DNA from: Haloarchaeobius litoreus
GTDB lineage: Archaea; Halobacteriota; Halobacteria; Halobacteriales; Natrialbaceae
NCBI RefSeq assembly: GCF_024495425.1
Contig: NZ_JANHJR010000001.1
Span: 496,001-560,000 of the forward strand
Direction of reading: 5' to 3'
Length of the DNA: 64,000 nt
The notes under the pieces were generated by a model that was not told where the DNA came from, searched no databases, and saw nothing but the letters and a program-made list of their open reading frames with translations. The position numbers were made by a program, and so were the translations under genes. Below, in pieces: positions 41,620 to 50,383 of this stretch (its first letter is position 1; the number at the start of each line of letters is the position of its first letter).

Positions 41620-42501
41620 ATGTACGGCGTCGTCACGCGCAACGAGGAGGAGCTCGACTGGGCGGAGTTCGAGCGGGGGTTCTACGAGGTCAAGGACGTG
41701 ACCGGCCGGGCCGTCGAGCCGGTCGACTCGGCGGTGAACATGGTCTCCTGCTTCGGCGACACGGCCGCGGGCGAGGCGAAGCCGGATCTCGTCCCGGTGA
41801 GCGACGTGGGTGCGCCCGCGACCCGGGAGCGACCCTACTTCGACTGGGGCTACATCTGCCCGACCAGGGAACGCTACCGGGCCGGCCTGCTGGAGACCAT
41901 CGCCGACTGCGCCGCCGCCAACGAGGCCGTCCGGCTCGACGACGTGGGGTTCCCGCGCGAGGAGTACTGCTACTGCGAGCACTGCCAGGACGCCTACGCC
42001 GAGTGGCGGGCCGACCGCGACGGCGGCGAGCCAGCCGACTACGACCTGTACGAGGCCAGCGACGACGACCGGTTCGACTGGCGCGCCGAGGTCATCACGG
42101 GGTTCGTCGCGGAGGCCGCCGAGCGCATCCCCGGGAAGACGTACTTCACGCTCTATCCAGACCCGTACCCGGGGCATCTGTACCGGCGTGCAGGGCTGGA
42201 CCTGGACGCCATCGCCGAGCACGTCGACGAGTTCGTCGTCCCGCTGTACGACATGGCGTACGCGACGACGTACTGGCTGGAGGTCATCGCGAGCGGGTTC
42301 GTCGACGCGCTCTCGAAGCCGTTCTCCATCGAGCTCTACGCGGTCGACGTCGACATCGATAGCCTCGCGCACGCGACGGAGGTGGCAGACGAGTACGCCG
42401 CGGACGTCTACTTCGGCTACGACGCGAGCCAGGCGCGGGCGACCATCCGCCGGATGAAGGCCGATTCACAGGAGGGACAGACGTTCGGGGACGTGGAGTG
42501 A
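41620..42501 (+). CDS. Conserved haloarchaeal protein, possible TIM-barrel hydrolase
   Basis: The 293-residue protein has alternating strands and helices (AVRLDDVGFPREEYCYCEHC, FTLYPDPYPGHLYRRAGLDL, VVPLYDMAYATTYWL) like glycosidase-type TIM barrels. CYCEHC may bind a metal. The LDDVGFPR and YPDPYPG segments hold acids that could be catalytic. No specific function can be assigned. Confidence 0.7.
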   Translation: MYGVVTRNEEELDWAEFERGFYEVKDVTGRAVEPVDSAVNMVSCFGDTAAGEAKPDLVPVSDVGAPATRERPYFDWGYICPTRERYRAGLLETIADCAAANEAVRLDDVGFPREEYCYCEHCQDAYAEWRADRDGGEPADYDLYEASDDDRFDWRAEVITGFVAEAAERIPGKTYFTLYPDPYPGHLYRRAGLDLDAIAEHVDEFVVPLYDMAYATTYWLEVIASGFVDALSKPFSIELYAVDVDIDSLAHATEVADEYAADVYFGYDASQARATIRRMKADSQEGQTFGDVE

Positions 42502-42533
42502 GTCGGGACGTGGATTGAGAGAGGAGCGTTGTC

Positions 42534-42998
42534 TCAGAGCTTCTTTCGGGGGCTCACGAACTTCGGCTGGAAGCCGAGCGAGTCGTAGAACGCCCGTGCG
42601 GGCTCGTTGTCGACGTGGACGGCGACGCCGAGGTGGTCGCAGTCCATCTCGCGGCCCCACTCCTCGAATCGCTCGAACAGTGCGGTAGCGATGCCTTCGC
42701 GCCGGGCGGAATCGCGGACGTAGAGCCCGTCGCAGTACGCGGTCGGGCCACGGGCGTAGAGCGGGCCGGACGCCGAGAGGAACCCCGAGACGTAGCCGCA
42801 CAGCTCGTCGTCACGGACTGCAACGAAGATGACGGTGTCGTCACCATCGGTCCAGTTCGTCGGATCGGCGGCCTCCTCGTAGGCGTCGTCGGCGAGCTCG
42901 TTGAACGGGTCGTCCTCACCCGCGTCCTCGTAGGACGGCCAGAGCAGTTCGTCGGTGATGCGGTCGTGTTCGTCGGGTCGTGGTTGGCGTATCTCCAT
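42534..42998 (-). CDS. GNAT-family N-acetyltransferase
   Basis: The 154-residue protein has the GNAT core: AVRDDELCGYVSGFL, CDGLYVRDSARREGIATALF with the RxxGxA acetyl-CoA loop, and NEPARAFYDSLGFQPK. Acceptor unknown. ATG 42998 fits the family start MEIRQPRPDEHDRI better than upstream codons. Confidence 0.92.
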   Translation of the reverse strand: MEIRQPRPDEHDRITDELLWPSYEDAGEDDPFNELADDAYEEAADPTNWTDGDDTVIFVAVRDDELCGYVSGFLSASGPLYARGPTAYCDGLYVRDSARREGIATALFERFEEWGREMDCDHLGVAVHVDNEPARAFYDSLGFQPKFVSPRKKL

Positions 42999-43218
42999 GG
43001 GTGGCTGTCGCTTCGCGGTCGGGAACGATGCGGCGTCGTGAACGGGCGCGCCGTGGTCCCGGGCCACCCGTCCCGGCTCAGTCGCGGGTCACGGCTGGCA
43101 GTGCAGCGCCCTGCCACTTCGTCGTTTCGCCGCCCCGGGAACGTGTCGCACAGACTGGTTTCGGCATGGTACGCCGCTTCCTCGCCCCTGAAACGTGTCC
43201 GGGGCCTAAATGCGGTGC

Positions 43219-43911
43219 ATGAGTTCTGCACTGTTCGTCGTCAGTCAGGAGGGCTACTGGGCCGAGGAGTGTATCGAGCCGCTGACCACGCTGACCGACG
43301 CGGGCGTCGACGTGACGGTCGCGACACCGACGGGCGACCCGCCGGTCGTCGACGAGCGCTCGCTGGACCCCGACGAGGTCGGCGAGGAGTACGCCGAGGA
43401 GGCGAGGGAGATCCACGAGACGGACGAGCGACTCAACGACCCGGAGCTGCTCGCGTCGGTCGACGCCGACGACTACGACGCGGTCGTGTTCCCCGGCGGC
43501 CACGGAACCGTCTGGGACATCAACCAGGACCGGCACGCACGCGGGCTCCTGCGCGACGCCGTCGCCGGCGAGGAGGGGACGGCCCTCGTCGTCTGCCACG
43601 CCGTCGGCATCCTCGCGTTCACCCGCACCGACGAGGGTGGGTTCCTCGTCGACGGCCGCAGCGTCACCGGCTTCCCCAACGCCTGGGAGGCGGACATCGT
43701 CGACGACAACGACATCATGCCCGACGGTCGGAAGCTCCCGTACTGGGTCGAAGACGAGGTCGTCGCCGCCGGGGCGGACTGGGACGCCGAGCTCGACTCG
43801 GACACCTCGGTCACGGTCGACGGCGACCTCATCACCGGGCGTGGCCCGCCATCGTCGTCGGCCGCCGCCGCGACGCTGCTGTCCGAACTCGGTATCGAGA
43901 CGCCGGTCTGA
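43219..43911 (+). CDS. DJ-1/PfpI-family protein
   Basis: The 230-residue protein has SSALFVVSQEGYWAEECIEP, VVFPGGHGTVWDI and LVVCHAVGILAF, where the nucleophilic-elbow Cys and following His match Hsp31/DJ-1 class enzymes (glyoxalase or deglycase-like). ATG 43219 is used over 43210. Confidence 0.92.
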   Translation: MSSALFVVSQEGYWAEECIEPLTTLTDAGVDVTVATPTGDPPVVDERSLDPDEVGEEYAEEAREIHETDERLNDPELLASVDADDYDAVVFPGGHGTVWDINQDRHARGLLRDAVAGEEGTALVVCHAVGILAFTRTDEGGFLVDGRSVTGFPNAWEADIVDDNDIMPDGRKLPYWVEDEVVAAGADWDAELDSDTSVTVDGDLITGRGPPSSSAAAATLLSELGIETPV

Positions 43912-43953
43912 GCCGGCGCGGGACGTGTCGCCGGCCCACCGCGAATCAGTCCC

Positions 43954-43960
43954 TTTTTAT
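43954..43960 (+). promoter_or_regulatory. TATA box for the 68-residue protein gene
   Basis: TTTTTAT sits about 27 bp before ATG 43984, the leaderless spacing. Confidence 0.5.
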
Positions 43961-43983
43961 CGCCGCCACGGATATCTCGGGGC

Positions 43984-44190
43984 ATGAGCTTCGAGGAAGA
44001 CGACACCGTCGTCCTGCACGACAAGCACAGCGAGTTCGACGGCGAGACCGGTACCATCACGCAGGTCATGGACACGATGTTCGGCGACGCCACCTACACC
44101 GTCTCCTTCGAGGACGGGCAGGAGCAGGGCATCCCCGAGGACCAGCTCGAGGCCGCCGAGGCCGACGACGACGAAGACGACGAGGAGTAA
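43984..44190 (+). CDS. Small acidic SH3/KOW-like protein
   Basis: The 68-residue protein has a short beta-barrel pattern (DTVVLHDKHSEFDGETGTIT, ATYTVSFEDGQEQGIPEDQL) and a poly-acidic tail. Similar small proteins occur in haloarchaea near RNA-processing genes; function unknown. It is followed at 44215 by the exosome-linked RNA-binding gene. Confidence 0.8.
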   Translation: MSFEEDDTVVLHDKHSEFDGETGTITQVMDTMFGDATYTVSFEDGQEQGIPEDQLEAAEADDDEDDEE

Positions 44191-44214
44191 CGCGGCCCAC
44201 CACACGTTCCCACT

Positions 44215-44658
44215 ATGGCTTCGGTCCCGTTCCACTACGTCGATCTCCGGGCGTTCTGCTACGCGACGGAGGACGAGAAACGCGTCGAGGACGCCCTCCG
44301 TCACTACCTCCCCGAGGAGTTCGAGCTGGAGCGGGCCGAGAGCAAGGGGCACCACGGCGACCGTATCGTCGTGCTGTCCGCCCGCGTCGAGAACGCCGAC
44401 GACGTGCGCCACGTCCTCTCGAGACTGGCCGAAGCACCCGAGGTCGACCGGCTCGTCGACGAGCTCGACGACCGCGTCACGGAGAACTGCGAGTTCTTCG
44501 TCCACCTCGACAAGCAGGCCGCGTTCACGGGCGAGACCGCACTCGGTGACGGCATCACGTTCCGCGCGAAGGTCGAGGCGTACCCGGCGAAGCGCGAGAA
44601 GGCCGTCGTCAACGCCGAGGAGACGCTGGCGCTGCTGGCAGACGACGACGAGGAGTAG
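44215..44658 (+). CDS. RNA-binding protein of the COG1325 family (exosome/RNase P-linked)
   Basis: The 147-residue protein (FHYVDLRAFCYATEDEKRVE, ESKGHHGDRIVVLSARVENA, FFVHLDKQAAFTGETALGD) matches the archaeal COG1325 family whose genes cluster with RNase P and proteasome genes. It probably binds structured RNA. Confidence 0.9.
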   Translation: MASVPFHYVDLRAFCYATEDEKRVEDALRHYLPEEFELERAESKGHHGDRIVVLSARVENADDVRHVLSRLAEAPEVDRLVDELDDRVTENCEFFVHLDKQAAFTGETALGDGITFRAKVEAYPAKREKAVVNAEETLALLADDDEE

Positions 44659-44851
44659 CACTGCGTTCGCTGGCGCTTGGCGTTGGTGGTCGCGGCTCGT
44701 TCTGGCCGTCCCAGCTCGACCAGCCGTGTGCAACTCGATTGGCCGCGGGTCGACGTGGCCACACGGAACGAAGTTTACAGTAGTCGTGAACTTCCGGTGT
44801 GCTCGACGCGGAACCGGAACCCTAAGGGAATCCGCCGAGAGACGACGAGCC

Positions 44852-45559
44852 ATGTACGAGGCCGTCCACACACGCCCGGACGGCGACGCGACCGTCGCCC
44901 GCTACGCCCACACGGCCGCGAGCTACGGCTACGACGGGGTCGTGGTGCGGAACCACGGCGACGCCCGCGCGGAGTACGACGCCGAACGCGTCCGCGAGGA
45001 GACCGGCGTCGACGTGGTGCGGGGGATGGAGATCCGTGCGGACGACCCCTCGCAGGCGAGCGGCTACGTCGGCAACTACCGGGGTGACCACACCCTGCTC
45101 ATGGTCCACGGTGGGACGAACGCGATGAACCGGTTCGCGGTCGAGCAGGACCGGGTCGACGTGCTCGCGCACCCGATGCGCGACGGCGGCGACGTGAACC
45201 ACGTGCTGGCGAAAGCCGCCGTCGAGAACGGGGTGCGTCTGGAGTTCGACCTGAGCCGTGTCTCTCGGCTCTCCGGCGGGGGGCGGGTGCAGGCGCTCCG
45301 GGGGCTACGGAAACTCGCCGAGCTGGTGGACCAGTTCGACGTGCCGTACGTCGTCAGCGTCGACCCGACGAGCCACCTGCACCTGCGAGCACCACGCGAG
45401 CTGGCTGCCCTCGGTGAGGTCGTCGGCCTCGGCGAGGAGCGAATCCGCGAGGGGCTGGCGGAGTGGGGCCGGCTCGCGGCACGCAACCGGGAGCGACAGT
45501 CCGAGTCCTTCATTGAGCCCGGCGTGCGTAGAGGGCGGTATGAAGAAGTCGATCGATGA
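44852..45559 (+). CDS. rnp3: Ribonuclease P protein component 3
   Basis: The 235-residue protein is the Rpp30-type TIM-barrel subunit: YEAVHTRPDGDATVARYAHT, YDGVVVRNHGD, VDVLAHPMRDGGDVNHVLAK and VVSVDPTSHLHLRAPREL. With Rnp2 it activates the RNase P RNA for tRNA 5' processing. Its last 20 bases overlap the following methyltransferase gene. Confidence 0.93.
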   Translation: MYEAVHTRPDGDATVARYAHTAASYGYDGVVVRNHGDARAEYDAERVREETGVDVVRGMEIRADDPSQASGYVGNYRGDHTLLMVHGGTNAMNRFAVEQDRVDVLAHPMRDGGDVNHVLAKAAVENGVRLEFDLSRVSRLSGGGRVQALRGLRKLAELVDQFDVPYVVSVDPTSHLHLRAPRELAALGEVVGLGEERIREGLAEWGRLAARNRERQSESFIEPGVRRGRYEEVDR

Positions 45560-46154
45560 ACACGCCGCCCGGTTCGACGACGTCGCCGCGGAGTACGACG
45601 ACGAGCACAACCAGACCGACGAGTACCGCGCCTGCGTCTCGCTGGTGCTGGACCACGCCCGGGATGCGCTCTCCGGGACCGAGACGGTCCTCGACGTGGG
45701 CTGTGGTACCGGGGCCATCGGGCTCTCGCTCGCCGAGGACGCCGGGAGGGTTGTCTTCCGCGACATCAGCGAGGGGATGCTCGACGAGGCGCGCCGGAAG
45801 GCCGAGGAGGCGGGACTGACGAACGTCGAGTTCGGCGAGGGGACGTTCCGCGAGCCGAACTACGACGGCGACGTCGACATCGTGGTCTCGAACTTCGCGA
45901 TGCACCACCTCTCCGACGAGGAGAAGCGGGAGGCAATCGACGTGCTCGGCGCGCTCGGCCCGGACCGCATCGTCCTCGGCGACGTGATGTTCTTCGGCGA
46001 GCCCGACCCCGACGAGCCGTTCTACTCGCCCGAGGTCGACGACCCCTCCACCGTCGGGCACCTCGCGGACTGCTTCACCGACGCGGGCTACGCGCTCATC
46101 GCGGTCGAGCCGGTCCACGACCAGGTCGGCGTGCTCGTCGGCGAGCGGGTCTGA
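45540..46154 (+). CDS. SAM-dependent methyltransferase within the RNase P cluster
   Basis: The 204-residue protein has VLDVGCGTGAIGLSLAEDAG (motif I) and IVVSNFAMHHLSDEEK. ATG 45540 overlaps rnp3 by 20 bases, implying coupled translation between rnp3 and rnp2. An RNA or small-molecule substrate is possible; position in the cluster favours a tRNA-related role but does not prove it. Confidence 0.9.
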   Translation: MKKSIDEHAARFDDVAAEYDDEHNQTDEYRACVSLVLDHARDALSGTETVLDVGCGTGAIGLSLAEDAGRVVFRDISEGMLDEARRKAEEAGLTNVEFGEGTFREPNYDGDVDIVVSNFAMHHLSDEEKREAIDVLGALGPDRIVLGDVMFFGEPDPDEPFYSPEVDDPSTVGHLADCFTDAGYALIAVEPVHDQVGVLVGERV

Positions 46155-46207
46155 CCCGACCGCCGACTTCGAGAGGTTGAAACGGAGGCCTCCCGAACAC
46201 TCAGACA

Positions 46208-46687
46208 GTGAAGCACCTCCCCAAACACCTCCGGCCGCGCTACCGCTACCTCGCGGTCGAGCTGGAGTCCACGCCCGATGCCTCGCTCTCGCGGCGATCG
46301 TTCCAGCGCGAGCTCTGGTACGCGGCGGGGAACCTGCTGGGCGACCCCGGCAGCGCGGACGCGGACTGTACCGTCGTCCGGTTCGACTTCTCGGAGGGGA
46401 CCGGCGAGGCGGTCGTCCGTGCACGTCATGGGCAGAGCGAGGCGGCCCGGGCCGCGCTGGCCTGCGTGTCGGGCGTCGATGGCCACGACCTCGGCGTCGT
46501 CGTCCGCGGGATTTCCGGGACGATACGGGCCTGTGAAGAAAAGTATTTAGGACGGCCGAGGCAAACCTCGGCCCAGAGAACCGTCGCGTTCGAGGACCAC
46601 GACAGACCGGCAGTCGAGCGAAACGGCGTTCTCGACGTGCGAGTCGACGACCGGTACATCGGCGCGACGCAGATCGATTTCGAGTGA
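46208..46687 (+). CDS. rnp2: Ribonuclease P protein component 2 (Pop5)
   Basis: The 159-residue protein starts at GTG 46208 (KHLPKHLRPRYRYLAVELES) and has FQRELWYAAGNLLGDPGSAD and VRARHGQSEAARAALACV, the Pop5 fold. It partners Rnp3. It is followed after six bases by psmA. Confidence 0.92.
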   Translation: MKHLPKHLRPRYRYLAVELESTPDASLSRRSFQRELWYAAGNLLGDPGSADADCTVVRFDFSEGTGEAVVRARHGQSEAARAALACVSGVDGHDLGVVVRGISGTIRACEEKYLGRPRQTSAQRTVAFEDHDRPAVERNGVLDVRVDDRYIGATQIDFE

Positions 46688-46693
46688 CACAGC

Positions 46694-47545
46694 ATGCAGG
46701 GACAACAACAGCAGGCGTACGACCGAGGTATCACCATCTTCTCCCCGGACGGGCGTCTCTACCAGGTCGAGTACGCCCGCGAGGCGGTCAAGCGCGGGAC
46801 GGCGAGTATCGGCGTCCGAACAGCGAAGGGGGTCGTCCTCGCGGTCGACAAGCGCATCCGCTCGCCGCTGATGGAGCGCACCAGCGTCGAGAAGATCCAC
46901 AAGGCCGACGACCACATCGGCATCGCGAGCGCGGGCCACGTCGCCGACGCACGCATGCTCATCGACTTCGCACGCCGTGACGCACAGGTCAACCAGCTCC
47001 GCTACGGCGAGCCAATCGGCATCGAGACGCTGACGAAGCACGTCACCGACCACATCCAGCAGTACACCCAGGTCGGCGGCGCGCGTCCGTTCGGCGTCGC
47101 GCTCATCATCGGCGGCGTCGAGGACGGCGAACCCCGCCTCTACGAGACCGACCCGTCGGGCACCCCCTACGAGTGGAAGGCGCTGGCCGTTGGCGCGGAC
47201 CGCGGCGAGATCCAGGAGTACCTCGAGACGAACTACGACGACGAGGCCGACCTCGAGGGCGGCATCGAGCTCGCACTCTCGGCGCTCGCGACGGCCAACG
47301 AGGACGGTCTCCGGCCCGAGGGCGTCGGGATGGCGACCGTCGACGCCGAGTCCGAGCAGTTCGTCGAGCTGACCGACGGCGAGATAGAGGAGTACCTCGA
47401 ATCCTTCGACCTGCTCGCGGCCGAGGAGGACGAGGAACCGGACGAGAGCGACGCTGACGACGCCGATGTGGACGACGCCGATTCGGACGATGCTGACGCC
47501 GATGCGGACGACGCAGCGGGCGGCGAGGACGATTCCGAGGAGTGA
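46694..47545 (+). CDS. psmA: 20S proteasome alpha subunit
   Basis: The 283-residue protein has the alpha-type signature YDRGITIFSPDGRLYQVEYA and GTASIGVRTAKGVVLAVDKR, with no N-terminal Thr nucleophile. The C-terminal about 45 residues are an Asp/Glu/Ala repeat tail beyond the fold. It forms the outer ring that Cdc48 or PAN docks on. Confidence 0.96.
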   Translation: MQGQQQQAYDRGITIFSPDGRLYQVEYAREAVKRGTASIGVRTAKGVVLAVDKRIRSPLMERTSVEKIHKADDHIGIASAGHVADARMLIDFARRDAQVNQLRYGEPIGIETLTKHVTDHIQQYTQVGGARPFGVALIIGGVEDGEPRLYETDPSGTPYEWKALAVGADRGEIQEYLETNYDDEADLEGGIELALSALATANEDGLRPEGVGMATVDAESEQFVELTDGEIEEYLESFDLLAAEEDEEPDESDADDADVDDADSDDADADADDAAGGEDDSEE

Positions 47546-47564
47546 CCTCGCCACGGGAAACACC

Positions 47565-47571
47565 TTTTTAA
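47565..47571 (+). promoter_or_regulatory. TATA box for the SBDS gene
   Basis: TTTTTAA lies about 26 bp before ATG 47594, so SBDS has its own leaderless promoter as well as any read-through from psmA. Confidence 0.5.
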
Positions 47572-47593
47572 CCACCCCGCGTAAGGTTCGGGT

Positions 47594-48319
47594 ATGATTT
47601 CGCTCGACGAAGCGGTGACCGCGCGACTGGAGAGCCACGGTGCGCGGTTCGAGGTTCTCGTCGACCCGGACGCTGCGCTGGCCATCAAACGAGACGAGTT
47701 CGAGGGCGACCTGGCGGACGTCATCGCGGCCGAGGACGTGTTCGAGGACGCCTCGCGCGGCGACCGCCCCGCGGAGGACGACCTGGAGACGGTGTTCGAG
47801 ACCACCGACCCGATGGAGATCATCCCCGAGGTCATCAAGCGCGGGGAGATACAGATCACCGCCGAGCAGCGCCGCGAGATGCAGGAACAGAAGCGCAAGC
47901 AGCTCGTGAACAAGATCGCCCGGAACGCGGTCAACCCGCAGATGGACGACGCGCCCCATCCACCGGAGCGCATCGAGTCCGCGCTGGAGCAGGCCGGCTT
48001 CACGGTCGACCCGATGGAGCCCGTCGAGAGCCAGGTCGACGACGCGCTCGACGCGCTCAGGCCGATCATCCCCATCCGATTCGACGAGGTGACCGTCGCG
48101 GTCCACGTCCCCGCCGACTACGCCGGCAGCACGCAGGCGCAGGTCCGCAGCTACGGCGAGCTCGAACGCGAGGAGTGGCAGAACGACGGCTCGTGGATCG
48201 GCGTCGTGCGCTTCCCGGCGGGGATGCAGAACGACTTCTACGACATGGTGAACGACCGGACCAGCGGGACCGCCGAGACGCGCATCGTCAAGGACGAGGA
48301 CGAGCTGAGTACGCGGTAG
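47594..48319 (+). CDS. sdo1: SBDS-family ribosome maturation factor
   Basis: The 241-residue protein has the three SBDS domains: VDPDAALAIKRDEFEGDLAD, then TDPMEIIPEVIKRGEIQITA and a C-terminal ferredoxin-like domain. It helps release the anti-association factor aIF6 from the large subunit. It is the usual neighbour of psmA in archaea. Confidence 0.95.
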   Translation: MISLDEAVTARLESHGARFEVLVDPDAALAIKRDEFEGDLADVIAAEDVFEDASRGDRPAEDDLETVFETTDPMEIIPEVIKRGEIQITAEQRREMQEQKRKQLVNKIARNAVNPQMDDAPHPPERIESALEQAGFTVDPMEPVESQVDDALDALRPIIPIRFDEVTVAVHVPADYAGSTQAQVRSYGELEREEWQNDGSWIGVVRFPAGMQNDFYDMVNDRTSGTAETRIVKDEDELSTR

Positions 48320-48451
48320 GGCGGTCACCGATTCGTTCGTTCACTCCTCGACGAGGGGTGACATCTCGACCGAGAGAATGCTGGGTAGCCATGAGGAACG
48401 TCCACGCCGCGAAGAATCGAACCGCCAGAAATCGGAGAGTGCTGCCGTCGA

Positions 48452-48778
48452 CTATCCCTTCCGGAAGCCGACCATGAAGCCGCCGGTGAAGCCCGCGCCG
48501 ATGGACAGCGTCGAGAGGATGGGCTCGACCCAGCCCGTGTCGACCTCCTGTGCGCCCTCGGCCGCGCCGAGGATACCGCCGCTGAGTTCGTCCCACTTCA
48601 CGCTGATGTAGCCCTTCGATTCGAGGAACTTGAACAGTGCTAGCTCGATGCCGACGAGGATGGCGATGATCTTCGCGACCTTCTTCGCCGCGAACCCGAT
48701 GAGGCCACCGATGACGGCCCCCGTCCCGAACTCCAGCCCGAGTTGCTGGGGGTCGATGGCGAGCTGTAGGGATAGCAT
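48452..48778 (-). CDS. FUN14-family membrane protein
   Basis: The 108-residue protein has hydrophobic segments GTGAVIGGLIGFAAKKVAKI, IIAILVGIELALFKFLES and a C-terminal LSIGAGFTGGFMVGF typical of FUN14 (PF04930). Role in archaea is unknown. ATG 48778 is the family start. It is convergent with sdo1. Confidence 0.9.
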   Translation of the reverse strand: MLSLQLAIDPQQLGLEFGTGAVIGGLIGFAAKKVAKIIAILVGIELALFKFLESKGYISVKWDELSGGILGAAEGAQEVDTGWVEPILSTLSIGAGFTGGFMVGFRKG

Positions 48779-49087
48779 ATCCTGATACGGACGCGACTGC
48801 TGAATAAGTCTTTTGGGGCCCGTATTTAACCCAGTCCCCGACGGCGGCCGGATTCGTGTGGCGAGACCGTCGACCGTCGCGAACTGGCCGTCGGCCGGGA
48901 GTAAGGGGCCGTTACTGCGCCGTCGCGGGGAGAGATTCAAGAGGGGTGAGCGGCTAAGGTCGGTATGGAACGTGTTCGCAGAATCGAGGTGGCGGACCGC
49001 CGAGCCTAGCGTCGTCGGCCCGATGGCGGTCGCGCCGTCGGTCGGGACGCAGCATCGACCGGCCAGCGGCGCGGCCGAGGTGACCCG
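48779..49087. other. Divergent promoter region FUN14 / hflX
   Basis: About 309 bp without a gene. It holds TATTTAA near 48827 on the left and GAGGTGA ending four bases before the hflX ATG. A 14-codon frame from ATG 48965 (MERVRRIEVADRRA) has no support. Confidence 0.4.
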
Positions 49088-50380
49088 ATGAGAGCCATCG
49101 TCGCGAAGCGCGTCGACAGCGGCGTGGCCGACACCGAGGAGATCCGACAGCTCGCCGAGGCGGCGGGCTACGAGGTGGTCGGGGAGTTGACCCAGTCCAG
49201 AACAGCCGACGCCGCGCTCCAGCTGGGCGAGGGGAAGGCCGACGAGCTCGCGGCGCTCGCGGCCCGCGAGGATGCGGACACCGTCATCTTCGACAACCGG
49301 CTCGGGCCGTACCAGATGTACAACCTGGGCCAGAAGCTCCCCGACGACACCGAGCTGATGGACCGGTTCACGCTCATCCTGGAGATCTTCGGCCAGCGAG
49401 CACAGACCCGCAAGGCACAGCTCCAGGTCGAGCTCGCCGAGCTCCGGTACGAGCTCCCCCGCGCGGAGGCAAAGACCAGCCTCGCGAAGCGCGACGAGCA
49501 CCCCGGGTTCATGGGGCTGGGCGAGTACGACGAGAGCCGCGAGCAGGACATCAAGGACCAGATTTCCCGCATCAGGGACGAGCTGGCGCGCATCGAGCAG
49601 ACCGAGCAGGACCGTCGCGAGCGCCGCCACGAGGCCGGGTTCGACCTCGTCGCGCTCGCCGGCTACACGAACGCGGGGAAGTCGACGCTCCTGCGCCGGC
49701 TCGCGACGGACCTCGACGTGGGCGAGAACGAGGACCTCCACCCGGACCTCGACGCCACCGCCGAGTCGGAGGACCGGCTGTTCACGACGCTGGGGACGAC
49801 GACCCGGCGTGCAGACATCGACGACCGCGACGTGCTACTGACGGACACGGTCGGGTTCATCTCGGACCTGCCCCACTGGCTCGTCGAGTCGTTCAAGTCC
49901 ACGCTCGACTCGGTCTACCGGGCCGACCTCGTGCTGCTCGTCGTCGACGTGAGCGAACCCGTCGAGGAGATCCGAGAGAAGCTCGTCACGTCTCACGACA
50001 CGCTGTACGAGCGCAACGAGGCCCCAATCGTGACCGTCCTGAACAAGATAGACATGGTGGACGACGACGAACTCGCCGAGAAGCGCGAGGCGCTCTCCGC
50101 ACTCGCGCCGAACCCCGTCGCCGTCTCGGGCATGGAGGGCCTGAACGTCGACGAGCTGCGCGAGCGCATCGTTGAGGAGCTGCCTGACTGGGAGCGCGAG
50201 CGACTCGTGCTCCCGATGACCGACGACACGATGAGCCTCGTCTCGTGGATCCACGACAACGCGAACGTCGACGAGGTGACCTACGGCGACGAGGACGTGA
50301 TGGTCGACTTCGAGGCGCGGCCGGCCGTCGTCGAGCAGGCGCGGTCGCGGGCGGGCGACCTCTCGACGCCGGTGCAGTGA
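49088..50380 (+). CDS. hflX: GTPase HflX
   Basis: The 430-residue protein has an N-terminal HflX domain (FDNRLGPYQMYNLGQKLPDD, AQTRKAQLQVELAELRYELP), a coiled-coil and a G domain with GYTNAGKSTLL near residue 193, DTVGFISDLPHWLVESFKS and NKID. HflX binds the large ribosomal subunit and splits stalled ribosomes. Ribosome site GAGGTGA precedes the ATG. Confidence 0.95.
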   Translation: MRAIVAKRVDSGVADTEEIRQLAEAAGYEVVGELTQSRTADAALQLGEGKADELAALAAREDADTVIFDNRLGPYQMYNLGQKLPDDTELMDRFTLILEIFGQRAQTRKAQLQVELAELRYELPRAEAKTSLAKRDEHPGFMGLGEYDESREQDIKDQISRIRDELARIEQTEQDRRERRHEAGFDLVALAGYTNAGKSTLLRRLATDLDVGENEDLHPDLDATAESEDRLFTTLGTTTRRADIDDRDVLLTDTVGFISDLPHWLVESFKSTLDSVYRADLVLLVVDVSEPVEEIREKLVTSHDTLYERNEAPIVTVLNKIDMVDDDELAEKREALSALAPNPVAVSGMEGLNVDELRERIVEELPDWERERLVLPMTDDTMSLVSWIHDNANVDEVTYGDEDVMVDFEARPAVVEQARSRAGDLSTPVQ

Positions 50381-50383
50381 ACC

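Noticed and set aside
48965-49009. Short leader ORF before hflX
   Set aside because: It ends about 80 bp before hflX, has no ribosome site and no coupling to the gene.
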